Positions 48,918 to 56,932 of a stretch of DNA of 64,000 bases are shown one piece after another. The DNA comes from Pseudorhizobium endolithicum (GTDB taxonomy: Bacteria; Pseudomonadota; Alphaproteobacteria; Rhizobiales; Rhizobiaceae). Positions within the stretch are counted from its first letter, which is position 1; each line of letters begins with the position of its first letter. The DNA lies in contig NZ_CABFWF030000001.1 in the NCBI RefSeq assembly GCF_902153245.2, positions 248,001 to 312,000 on the forward strand. The letters run 5' to 3'. The notes under the pieces were generated by a model. The model was not told the DNA's origin. It searched no databases and was given only the letters and a program-made list of their open reading frames with translations. A program made the position numbers and the translations under genes.

Positions 48918-50063
48918 TCAGAAGCAGTCGTGAAACAGCTGCCTGGTGTTCTCCAGCGTCATGGGCACCGGGTTCCCCCCGCAGCTAGGATCCTCGATCG
49001 CCATGGCGGCCAGTTCATCGATCCGGTCCGGCTTGATGCCCATGGCAGTCAGATTTTCCGGCACGTCGAGTTCCGCCCGCAACGACAGCACATAATCGTA
49101 GAAACCGTCGAAGCCCCCGGAAATGCCGAGATAGGCTGCGGCGCGCTCGATCTTTTCCTCGATCGCCGGACGGTTGAAGCGCAGCACCGGCGGCATGACC
49201 ACGGCGTTCGTCATCCCGTGATGGGTGTTGTAGACCGCTCCGATCGGGTGCGACAGCGAGTGGATGGCGCCGAGCCCCTTCTGGAACGCGACCGCTCCCA
49301 TCGCTGCCGCGGCCATCATGTTCGTGCGGGCCTCGATGTCCGTCCCGTCCTTGTAGGCGCGCGGCAGGAATTCCTTCACGAGCCGCATGCCTTCCAGCGC
49401 AATCCCCTGGCTCATCGGATGATAGAAGGGCGAGCAATAGGCTTCGAGGCAATGGGCGAAGGCATCCATTCCGGTTCCGGCGGTAATCATCTTCGGCATG
49501 CCGACCGTCAGATCCGGATCGGCGATCACCACGCCCGGCAGGAACTTCGGGTGGAAGATGATCTTCTTCACATGCGTTTCGGAGTTGGTGATGACCGAGG
49601 CGCGGCCGACTTCCGATCCCGTGCCCGCGGTCGTCGGCACGGCGACAATCGGCGCGATGCCTTCAGTGCTGGCACGGGTCCACCAGTCGCCGATGTCCTC
49701 GAAATCCCAGACCGGCCGCGTCTGGCCGACCATGAAGGCAACGGCCTTGCCGAGGTCGAGACCGGAGCCGCCGCCGAACGCGACGACGCCGTCATGCCCC
49801 CCGTCGCGGAAGGCCTTCACGCCCGCCTCGAGGTTCTTCTCGTTGGGGTTCGGGTCGACATCGGCGAAGATCGCGCGGCCGAGGCCCGCCTGCTCGAGAA
49901 TATCCAGCGCGTGGGTCGTGATCGCCATGGAAGCAAGCCCCCGGTCGGTGACCAGAAGCGGCTTCTTCATGCCGAGCGACTTGCAGGCGTCGGCAAGTTC
50001 CTTGATCCGGCCACGGCCGAGCTTGAAGGCGGTCGGATAGCTCCAGTTCGCGACGATATTCAT
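48918..50063 (-). CDS. Iron-containing alcohol dehydrogenase
   Basis: The 381-residue product is a type III (Fe-ADH) dehydrogenase: GGGSGLDLGKAVAF in the NAD-binding half, PTTAGTGSEVGRASVI, DPDLT, and the metal-binding histidines in GTGMDAFAHCLEAY, GAIHSLSHPIGAVYNTHHG. The ATG overlaps the upstream aldehyde dehydrogenase stop (ATGA), so alcohol and aldehyde steps are co-translated. Substrate is unknown; see the pathway proposal under findings. Confidence 0.92.
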   Translation of the reverse strand: MNIVANWSYPTAFKLGRGRIKELADACKSLGMKKPLLVTDRGLASMAITTHALDILEQAGLGRAIFADVDPNPNEKNLEAGVKAFRDGGHDGVVAFGGGSGLDLGKAVAFMVGQTRPVWDFEDIGDWWTRASTEGIAPIVAVPTTAGTGSEVGRASVITNSETHVKKIIFHPKFLPGVVIADPDLTVGMPKMITAGTGMDAFAHCLEAYCSPFYHPMSQGIALEGMRLVKEFLPRAYKDGTDIEARTNMMAAAAMGAVAFQKGLGAIHSLSHPIGAVYNTHHGMTNAVVMPPVLRFNRPAIEEKIERAAAYLGISGGFDGFYDYVLSLRAELDVPENLTAMGIKPDRIDELAAMAIEDPSCGGNPVPMTLENTRQLFHDCF

Positions 50064-51445
50064 TTCGTGACTTTCTTCAGATGGTAGGACTTGGGTCTTG
50101 TCAGGTTGTGGAAGCCGAGGACGGACAGCGAGCCGCCGCGGCCCGTTTCCTTGACGCCGGTCCAGCACAGTGCCGGGTCGAGATAGTCGGCACGGTTCAT
50201 GAACACGGTGCCGGTCTCGATCTCGCGGCCGATGCGGCCTGCCCGCTCCGCGTCCTGCGTCCAGAGCGAGGCGGTCAAGCCGTATTTGCTGTCGTTCATC
50301 AGCGAGATGGCCTCGTGGTCGTTCTTCACTTTCATGATGCCGACGGCGGGACCGAAGGTTTCTTCCGTCATGAACGGCATGGAGTGATCGACGTTCACGA
50401 GCACCTGCGGGGCCAGATAGGCGCCACCGTCATCGGCCGGGAAGAGCTTCGGATCGACCAGCGCTTTTGCGCCACGAGACACTGCATCCGCGACCTGCTC
50501 GCGCACCACCTTGGCAAAACGCTTGTTCGCCATCGGCCCGAGCGTCGTTTCCTGCTCCAGCGGATTGCCGAGCTTGTAGTTGGATACCCATGCGACCGAC
50601 TTTTCCACGAACCGGTCGTAGAGCGACTCATGCACGTAGACGCGCTCGATGCCGCAGCAGCACTGGCCGGAATTGTAGGTGGCACCGTCCATCAGCGTAT
50701 CGACGGCGGCATCGAGGTCGGCATCCTCCATGACATAGCCCGGGTCCTTGCCGCCGAGCTCCAGCCCAAGCCCGGTGAAGGTCCCTGCCGCAGCCCGCTC
50801 GATGGAGCGTCCGCCCTCGACCGAACCCGTGAAGTTGACGAAGTTGAACTTGCCCGCAGCGATCAGCGCCGAGGTCGTGTCGTGGTCGAGGAACAGGTTG
50901 ACGAAGACGTCGTCCGGAACCCCGGCCTCCACGAACGCACGCACGAGCCGCTCGCCGACGAGCAGTGTCTGCGAGGCGTGCTTGATGACGACCGTGTTGC
51001 CGGCCATCAGCGCCGGCGCCACCGTGTTGATTGCCGTCATGTAGGGGTAGTTCCACGGCGCGATGACGAAGACGACGCCGTGCGGCTCGCGCTCGATGCG
51101 ACGCTCGAAGCTCGCGCTTTCCTCCACCACCATCGGCGCCAGCGCATCGGCTGCAATCGAGGCGACGTAGTTGGAGCGCTCGTTGAAACCCTTGAACTCG
51201 CCACCATAGCGGATCGGGCGTCCCATCATCCAGGCGAGTTCCGGTACCACCTCATCGGCCATCTCGTTCATGCGCGCGACGCCCTTGAGCACGAGTTGCA
51301 CGCGCTCCTCAAGCGGCCGCTTGGCCCAGCCCTTTTGCGCCTTTCGGGCTCGCTCAACGGCGGCCGAAGCCTCCTCAAAGCTCATGGCCTGCCTTTCGGC
51401 ATAAACCGAACCATCGATAGGCGAGATACATTGGATCATGGTCAT
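50060..51445 (-). CDS. Aldehyde dehydrogenase
   Basis: NAD(P)-dependent aldehyde oxidation to acid. The 461-residue product has APWNYPYMTAINT, the catalytic glutamate in LGLELGGKDPGYVME (about 240) and the catalytic cysteine in NSGQCCCGIERV (about 275), then ETFGPAVGI. The three adjacent Cys in the catalytic loop are notable. ATG 51445 follows AGGAAG at the right distance; a GTG two codons upstream and ATG 51439 are alternatives. It lies 40 nt after the ligase gene and overlaps the alcohol dehydrogenase downstream. Confidence 0.92.
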   Translation of the reverse strand: MTMIQCISPIDGSVYAERQAMSFEEASAAVERARKAQKGWAKRPLEERVQLVLKGVARMNEMADEVVPELAWMMGRPIRYGGEFKGFNERSNYVASIAADALAPMVVEESASFERRIEREPHGVVFVIAPWNYPYMTAINTVAPALMAGNTVVIKHASQTLLVGERLVRAFVEAGVPDDVFVNLFLDHDTTSALIAAGKFNFVNFTGSVEGGRSIERAAAGTFTGLGLELGGKDPGYVMEDADLDAAVDTLMDGATYNSGQCCCGIERVYVHESLYDRFVEKSVAWVSNYKLGNPLEQETTLGPMANKRFAKVVREQVADAVSRGAKALVDPKLFPADDGGAYLAPQVLVNVDHSMPFMTEETFGPAVGIMKVKNDHEAISLMNDSKYGLTASLWTQDAERAGRIGREIETGTVFMNRADYLDPALCWTGVKETGRGGSLSVLGFHNLTRPKSYHLKKVTK

Positions 51446-51485
51446 GATCACACTTCCTGTGGTTTATGATCTTGTTGGCCGAGTA

Positions 51486-52856
51486 CTAAGCCCGCTCGAA
51501 GCCGCGCGCCACTTCCCAATCGGTGATGCGACGATCGTATTCTTCCTGCTCCCATTGCGCCGCCCGCGTATAGTGGTCGATGACGTCGTCACCGAAGGCG
51601 GAGCGCAGCATGGCGGAGCCTGACATCAAGGCCGTTGCGTCGCGCAGCGTGTGCGGGATCTCGCGAATGTCCTTGCCGCCATAAGCATCACCCTCGAAGG
51701 CTGGCTCCAGTTCCATCCGGTTTTCGATCCCGTCAATTCCGGCGGCGAGAAGTGCCGCCATGGCGAGATAGGGATTGAGATCGGAGCCACCGACGCGGCA
51801 CTCGATGCGGATGCCTTTCGTTTCCTCCCCGCAGAGGCGATAGCCAGCCGTGCGGTTGTCCTTCGACCAGATGGCCTTGGTGGGCGCGAAGGTGCCGGCC
51901 ATGAACCGCTTGTAGGAATTGATGTAGGGCGCCAGGAAATAGGTGATCTCGCCGGCATGGGCGAGCAGGCCCGCGACGTAGTGCTTCATCGTCTCCGACA
52001 TGCCGTGCTCGGCGTCCTTGTCGAAGAAAAGCGGCGTCTTTCCATCCCCGCTCCACAGCGACTGGTGGATGTGTGAGGAGGACCCGGCCGCATTATAGTT
52101 CCACTTGGCGAGGAAGGTGATCGCCTTGCCTTTCGACCAGGCGATCTCCTTGCAGGCATTCTTGATGACTACGTGCCGGTCGGCCATGGTCAGTGCATCG
52201 GCATAGCGGACATTGATCTCCTCCTGCCCGGCCGAGGCCTCGCCCTTGGAATTCTCCACCGGGATGCCGGCGGCCTGCAACCCGTTGCGGATTGCCCGCA
52301 TGACGTCCTCTTCCTTGCTCGTCTGGAAGATGTGGTAGTCTTCATTATAGGCGCTGGCGGTCTTCAGCCCGCGGTAGCCGGCGGCATGCGCCTGTTCATA
52401 GGTCTGGTCGAACAGGTAGAATTCGAGCTCGGTCGCCATGAAGGCCTTCATGCCCATGGCTTCAAGGCGGGCAACCTGCTTCTTGAGGATGGCGCGCGGC
52501 GAATGTGGCACGTCCTCATGGGTGTGATGGTCCAGCACGTCGCAGAGGACGAGAGCGGTTCCTTCGAGCCAGGGCACGCGACGTAGCGTCGAAAGGTCGG
52601 GCTTCATCGTGTAGTCGCCATAGCCCTTTTCCCAGCTGGTCGCCTTGAAGCCAGAGACGGTTTCCATCTCCATGTCGGTGGCGAGCAGGTAGTTGCAGCT
52701 ATGGGTTTCCTCATAGGCGCCTTCCACGAAGAATTGCGCCTGGAAGCGCTTACCCATCAGGCGACCCTGCATGTCCACGAGGCAGGCGAGAACGGTATCG
52801 ATCCGGCCATCCGCGACATCGCGTTTCAGGTCGTCAAAGCTATAGTTTGTGGTCAT
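51486..52856 (-). CDS. Glutamine synthetase-like gamma-glutamyl ligase
   Basis: The 456-residue product is a glutamine-synthetase fold ligase: the metal-binding ELEFYLFDQ (about 130), AGQEEINVRY, GSSSHIHQSLW in the ammonia/ATP region, FAPTKAIWSKDNRTAGYR and a C-terminal RVGGSDLNPYLAMAA. It is not the housekeeping GlnA (which lacks these variants); the place among an aldehyde and an alcohol dehydrogenase suits a PuuA/IpuC-type enzyme that attaches glutamate to an amine. GGAAG precedes ATG 52856. No adenylylation tyrosine segment was identified. Confidence 0.87.
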   Translation of the reverse strand: MTTNYSFDDLKRDVADGRIDTVLACLVDMQGRLMGKRFQAQFFVEGAYEETHSCNYLLATDMEMETVSGFKATSWEKGYGDYTMKPDLSTLRRVPWLEGTALVLCDVLDHHTHEDVPHSPRAILKKQVARLEAMGMKAFMATELEFYLFDQTYEQAHAAGYRGLKTASAYNEDYHIFQTSKEEDVMRAIRNGLQAAGIPVENSKGEASAGQEEINVRYADALTMADRHVVIKNACKEIAWSKGKAITFLAKWNYNAAGSSSHIHQSLWSGDGKTPLFFDKDAEHGMSETMKHYVAGLLAHAGEITYFLAPYINSYKRFMAGTFAPTKAIWSKDNRTAGYRLCGEETKGIRIECRVGGSDLNPYLAMAALLAAGIDGIENRMELEPAFEGDAYGGKDIREIPHTLRDATALMSGSAMLRSAFGDDVIDHYTRAAQWEQEEYDRRITDWEVARGFERA

Positions 52857-52889
52857 GGAGGCTTCCATCGGGACGAGCATTGGAGGAAT

Positions 52890-52916
52890 GGCGGGGCGCG
52901 CCGGAGCCGCCCCGCC
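52890..52916 (-). other. Intercistronic hairpin between dctP-like and ligase genes
   Basis: GGCGGGGC (52890-52897) and GCCCCGCC (52909-52916) form a perfect 8-bp G/C stem around an 11-nt loop. It lies 10 nt after the TRAP binding-protein stop. No T run, so partial termination or mRNA stabilisation of the binding-protein gene is more likely than full termination. Confidence 0.55.
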
Positions 52917-52925
52917 TCTGTCTTG

Positions 52926-53972
52926 TCAGCTGTAGCGGTATGGAGGCCCGGCCTTCTCCATCGTGTCGCGGTACTTCTTCAGGATCTCCACGACCTTCGC
53001 GCAGCGGGGGCTAGTGGCCGCGATCTCATCCCAGAACTTCAGGGCTTCCGTTTCAACCGTCTTCCACTCCGCCTCCGGAATGGTAGTCAGTTCGAGCTTG
53101 GTGCCCTCGGTGCGAAGCTGCGCCTCGCCGCCCCAATACCAGTACTGGCGGTAGTAGTGCGAGGAATCCATGGCAAGCTTGAAGAGCTCCTTGAGATTGT
53201 CCGGCACCTCGTTCCAGCGATCGGCATTGGCAAAGAACGACCCGCACCAGGCGCCGGAGATATTGTTGGTGAGGAAATATTTCGTCACGTCGGCCCAGCC
53301 GACCGTATAGTCCTCGGTGATGCCGGACCAGGCGATGCCGTCGATCTCGCCCGTCTGCATGGCGACCTGCACGTCTTCCCACGGCAGCGTCACCGGCACG
53401 ACGCCGAAGCGGGTGAGGAACTGGCCGGCGGTCGGGAAGGTGAAGATGCGCAGGCCCTTGAGGTCTTCCAGGCTCTTCAGCGGCTTGTTGGTGGCGAAGT
53501 TGCAGGGGTCCCAGGCGCCGGCGGAGAGCCACTTCACGCCGACCTCGTTATAGGCCTCCTCCCAGATATCTTTCAGCCCGTACTGGTGGAACAGCGTCGG
53601 CACGTCGAGGCTGTAGCGCGAGGCGAAGGGGAAGTAGCCGCCGAACACCTTGATGTCGACCGGCGAGTTCATCGAGTCGTCGTCCGACTGGACCGCGTCG
53701 ATCGTGCCGGCCTGCATGGCGCGGAAGAGTTCGCCCGTCGGGACGAGCTGGTCTGCGGTATAGAGTTCAATCTCCATCTGCCCTTCGGCGATTTTGTTGA
53801 AGGAATCGATCGCCGGCTTGATGACGTGCTCGGCAAGTGCCGGACCCGCGTAGGTCTGCAGGCGCCAGCGGATCGGCGCCTGCGCCTTCACATAGGGTGC
53901 GGCCAGCATGGCCGGGCCGGCTGCGGCAGCCGTGAGCCCCGCCGTCTTCAGGAATTGTCTTCTGTTGGTCAT
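52926..53972 (-). CDS. TRAP transporter substrate-binding protein (DctP family, Tat signal)
   Basis: Periplasmic receptor for a TRAP importer. The 348-residue product has a twin-arginine signal (RRQFLKTAG, cleavage near residue 32) and a DctP domain: ADQLVPTGELFRAMQAGTID, LKGLRIFTFPTAGQ, and QVAMQTGEIDGI. The Tat signal and the IRWRLQTY start resemble the TakP/alpha-keto acid group, but the ligand cannot be fixed. AGAGGGAA precedes the ATG. It follows the two membrane genes in the same operon. Confidence 0.9.
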   Translation of the reverse strand: MTNRRQFLKTAGLTAAAAGPAMLAAPYVKAQAPIRWRLQTYAGPALAEHVIKPAIDSFNKIAEGQMEIELYTADQLVPTGELFRAMQAGTIDAVQSDDDSMNSPVDIKVFGGYFPFASRYSLDVPTLFHQYGLKDIWEEAYNEVGVKWLSAGAWDPCNFATNKPLKSLEDLKGLRIFTFPTAGQFLTRFGVVPVTLPWEDVQVAMQTGEIDGIAWSGITEDYTVGWADVTKYFLTNNISGAWCGSFFANADRWNEVPDNLKELFKLAMDSSHYYRQYWYWGGEAQLRTEGTKLELTTIPEAEWKTVETEALKFWDEIAATSPRCAKVVEILKKYRDTMEKAGPPYRYS

Positions 53973-54071
53973 GTCTGTTCCCTCTGTTGATGATTGATCC
54001 AGTCACGCCACGCCGGACGGCTCCGGCGGGTGAAGATGGCCCGTGGACCGGGCTCTTGTGATGCGTTTCGA

Positions 54072-55397
54072 TCAGCCGCGGACATTGACCTGCTCCGGCA
54101 GCCAGAGTGCGATCTGCGGGAAGGCCATGATGATGGCGAGCCCGATCATCATGACGATGACGAAGGGCCAGACGGACCGATAGATGTCCGCAAGCGAAAT
54201 CTCCGGCGGCGCCATGGCCCGCATGAGGAAGAGATTATAGCCGAAGGGCGGGGTCATGTAGGAGATCTGGCAGGTGATCGTGTAGAGCACGCCGTACCAG
54301 ATCAGGTCGAAGCCGAGCTTGCCGACCAGCGGGATGTAGAGCGGCGCGACGATCACCAGCATGGCGGTGTCGTCGAGGAACATGCCCATCAGGATGAAGG
54401 AAAGCTGCATCATGATGAGGATCGTCCAGGGTGAGAGGCCCCAGTCGTTGATCAGCAGGCCCTCGATTGCCCGCACCGCCCCCAACCCGTCGAAGACAGC
54501 GCCGAAGCAGAGGGCGGCGAGGATGATCCACATGAACATGCAGGAGATGCCGAGCGTCTGCTCGATCGTACGCGTAAGCACGCCATTGCCGAGCCTGCGC
54601 TTGAATGCCGCCACTGCGAGGGCGGACAGTGCGCCCACCGCGGAGCTTTCCACAAGGCTCGTATAGCCCATCAGGAACAGGCCCATCATCAGGAAGAAGA
54701 TGAGGAAGGGAAGTATCCCCGCCTTCAGGAGCTTCAGCTTCTCCGACAGCGGCAGGTCGCGCTCTTCCTTGGGAAGGACCGGACCGAGCGATGGATTGAG
54801 GTGGCAGCGGATCACGATGTAGATCGCAAAGAGTGCCGCGAGCAGCAGACCCGGAAAGACGCCTGCGAGCCAGAGCTGCCCAACGGGCTGGCGGGCGATC
54901 ATGCCGTAGAGCACCAGCACGACGCTCGGCGGCACCAGGATGCCGAGCGAACTGCCAGCCTGGATGACGCCCGACACCATGATCTTGTCATAGCCGCGTT
55001 TGAGCAGTTCCGGGAGCGCTATGGTGGCGCCGATGGCCATGCCTGCGACCGACAGGCCGTTCATGGCCGAGATGATGACCATCAAGCCGATCGTGCCGAG
55101 CGCCAGGCCGCCGCGCAGCCCGCCCATCCAGACGTGGAAGGCTTTGTAGAGATCCTCGGCGATCCCCGATTCCGACAGCAGGTAGCCCATGAAGATGAAC
55201 ATCGGTAGCGTCAGAAGCGGATACCACTTCATCAGTTTCATCGCCGCGGCGAAACCCATCTCGAAGCCGCCATTTCCCCACAGGATCGCGGCAGCCACGA
55301 CACCCACGAACCCGATGACGGCGAAGACGCGTTGGCCCGTCAGCATGCTGAGCAGCATGGACGAGAACATGAAGAGGATGATCAGTTCCGCGCTCAT
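54072..55397 (-). CDS. TRAP transporter large permease (DctM)
   Basis: The 441-residue product is a twelve-helix TRAP M subunit: LPMFIFMGYLLSESGIAEDLY, MNGLSVAGMAIGATIALPELLKRGYDK, SLGILVPPSVVLVLYG and PPFGYNLFLMRAM. It uses the sodium gradient to move the substrate released by the P protein. Its ATG overlaps the upstream Q gene stop (ATGA). Confidence 0.95.
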   Translation of the reverse strand: MSAELIILFMFSSMLLSMLTGQRVFAVIGFVGVVAAAILWGNGGFEMGFAAAMKLMKWYPLLTLPMFIFMGYLLSESGIAEDLYKAFHVWMGGLRGGLALGTIGLMVIISAMNGLSVAGMAIGATIALPELLKRGYDKIMVSGVIQAGSSLGILVPPSVVLVLYGMIARQPVGQLWLAGVFPGLLLAALFAIYIVIRCHLNPSLGPVLPKEERDLPLSEKLKLLKAGILPFLIFFLMMGLFLMGYTSLVESSAVGALSALAVAAFKRRLGNGVLTRTIEQTLGISCMFMWIILAALCFGAVFDGLGAVRAIEGLLINDWGLSPWTILIMMQLSFILMGMFLDDTAMLVIVAPLYIPLVGKLGFDLIWYGVLYTITCQISYMTPPFGYNLFLMRAMAPPEISLADIYRSVWPFVIVMMIGLAIIMAFPQIALWLPEQVNVRG

Positions 55398-55903
55398 GCC
55401 AGCGGCCTCCCGAGCGCGACGGCAAGATCCTTGATGAAGATCGAGGTCGCCTGGAGGAAGGTCAGGAAGATGCCGATGACCATCATGATCTTGATCGGCG
55501 CCATGTAGGGAGACCAGGAGGAATAGCTCGTCTCGTTGTACTGGATGGCGTAAGCCGTGCTGGAGACGCCGCCGTAGAGGAGGAAGAAGAGGTAGACGAA
55601 CAGCATGAAGATGGTGATCACGTCCACCACCGCCTTGGTCTTCGGAGACCAGCGACCATAGGCGAGGTCCATCCGGACGTGTGAATCAAGTTGCAGGGAG
55701 TATGCGCCGCCGAGGATATAGTAGGCAGCCATGACGAACTGGGCCATCTCGAGGGTCCAGAGAGACGGCAGGAAGAACGATTTCGAAACGGACGACCACA
55801 ACAGGATGCCCATCATCACGAAGATCAGGTACATGGTGATGCGTCCGACACCGCGGTTGAAGCGGTCCACGACCCGCACATAGGTTTTCAGCACGTCAGG
55901 CAT
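55394..55903 (-). CDS. TRAP transporter small permease (DctQ)
   Basis: The 169-residue product has four predicted helices and the DctQ patterns MMGILLWSSVSKSFFLPSLW, GGAYSLQLDSHVRMDL and YMAPIKIMMVIGIFLTFLQ. It forms the membrane complex with DctM. It starts 67 nt after the amidohydrolase-like gene and overlaps the M gene. Confidence 0.92.
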   Translation of the reverse strand: MPDVLKTYVRVVDRFNRGVGRITMYLIFVMMGILLWSSVSKSFFLPSLWTLEMAQFVMAAYYILGGAYSLQLDSHVRMDLAYGRWSPKTKAVVDVITIFMLFVYLFFLLYGGVSSTAYAIQYNETSYSSWSPYMAPIKIMMVIGIFLTFLQATSIFIKDLAVALGRPLA

Positions 55904-55970
55904 CAGGGCCTGCCGCAGCTAGGATTATGTGATTGAGCACCCTTTCATTCTCCCAGTCTGTTCCACCTCA

Positions 55971-56768
55971 TTACGCGCCGCTGTTCTTGTTATCTGCCTT
56001 CAGCGCATCCATGCTTTCCCTCAGCAGCCCGCTGAGGAAATCCGCCGCCACTCCCTGCCCCGTCTCGTCGACGATCAGGTCGTTGCGGATCTCGATCATT
56101 ACGTTCAAAAGCCCGGCAGGCAAGGCGTGAACTTCAAGCGTATGGGTCACGCCGTCGGCGGCACCATAAGGCTCGTTCCGTTCCACCCGGTAGAGATTCG
56201 TATCCACCGCGGACCTGAGCATCGCATCCGCCAGCCGGCTGTCCTTGTCGTGCAGGATGCCGATCTCGACCGCCCGCTTCCGCCCAAAATAGACCGGCGT
56301 GAAGCTGTGAACGGTGACCAGAACCGTCTCCAGCCCCCTTGCCCGCCGCGCCGCTATCTCGTCGCGGATAGCCCCCTGGAACGGCAGATAAAGCGAAGTC
56401 GTGCGAAGGGATTTCTCCGCCTCCGACAGGTTCTCGTTGCCCGGAATTCGGAAGATCTCGCTGACATCGCGCATGGCGGCGGGCGATTCGGGCGGCCGGT
56501 TGCAGTCGTAGATCAGACGGGAAAACCGCTGATAGATCAGCGTGGCATCTAGCTGCCTCGACATCACCTGCGCGACGGCAAGCGCACCCGGATCCCAGGC
56601 AATGTGGGAGGCGAGCGCATCTTCAGAGAGGCCGAGATTTCCGTATCTCTCGGGCAGCCGGCGGGAGGCATGCTCGCAAACGAGCAGGATTTCGCTTCGC
56701 CCCTGGACGTTTTCGACCGCCACCGGCTCACCGTCGCTTTCCGTGAAGAATGTCGTTTCGGCCAGCAT
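55971..56768 (-). CDS. N-formylglutamate amidohydrolase family protein
   Basis: The 265-residue product matches the FGase/HutG-type metal hydrolases: LLVCEHASRRLPERYG, HIAWDPGALAVAQ, RLIYDCNRPP, TVHSFTPVY and EIRNDLI. These enzymes cleave amide bonds of N-acylated glutamate or similar. Here it heads an operon with a glutamate-ligating enzyme, so a gamma-glutamyl amide or N-acyl intermediate is plausible. ATG 56768 is used; a GTG nine codons upstream is possible. Not linked to hut genes. Confidence 0.87.
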   Translation of the reverse strand: MLAETTFFTESDGEPVAVENVQGRSEILLVCEHASRRLPERYGNLGLSEDALASHIAWDPGALAVAQVMSRQLDATLIYQRFSRLIYDCNRPPESPAAMRDVSEIFRIPGNENLSEAEKSLRTTSLYLPFQGAIRDEIAARRARGLETVLVTVHSFTPVYFGRKRAVEIGILHDKDSRLADAMLRSAVDTNLYRVERNEPYGAADGVTHTLEVHALPAGLLNVMIEIRNDLIVDETGQGVAADFLSGLLRESMDALKADNKNSGA

Positions 56769-56798
56769 GGCGCTCGGATTGAGAGTGTGGAACACGAA

Positions 56799-56813
56799 GA
56801 AGAGAATTCTTCA
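56799..56813 (-). promoter_or_regulatory. RpiR candidate operator, copy 1
   Basis: On the minus strand this reads TGAAGAATTCTCTTC, 14 of 15 bases identical to the plus-strand sequence at 56840. It lies 31-45 nt upstream of the amidohydrolase start. Confidence 0.55.
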
Positions 56814-56839
56814 TCTTTCGCCTTCCGTCAATGCGGCTC

Positions 56840-56855
56840 TGAAAAATTCTCTTCA
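56840..56855 (+). promoter_or_regulatory. RpiR candidate operator, copy 2
   Basis: TGAAAAATTCTCTTCA, an imperfect dyad (TGAA..TTCA) and an inverted copy of the site at 56799-56813. The two lie head to head in the divergent region between amidohydrolase and RpiR gene. Confidence 0.55.
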
Positions 56856-56880
56856 TCATCTCAGTTGACTCGAGAAACAA

Positions 56881-56900
56881 AAGAAGAGTTAAATCTTCTT
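56881..56900 (+). promoter_or_regulatory. Inverted repeat upstream of the RpiR gene
   Basis: AAGAAGA-GTTAAA-TCTTCTT, a perfect 7-bp dyad with a 6-nt centre, 33-52 nt before the RpiR start. It shares the GAAGA/TCTTC core with the two sites to its left and could be a third operator site for autoregulation. Confidence 0.5.
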
Positions 56901-56932
56901 CAACCGGCGAAGACCGGAAGGGAATAGCTTCA

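Noticed and set aside
56769..56932. Attachment site or insertion-sequence end because of repeated GAAGA/TCTTC
   Set aside because: No integrase or transposase is present and the repeats sit between divergent promoters, which fits operators better.
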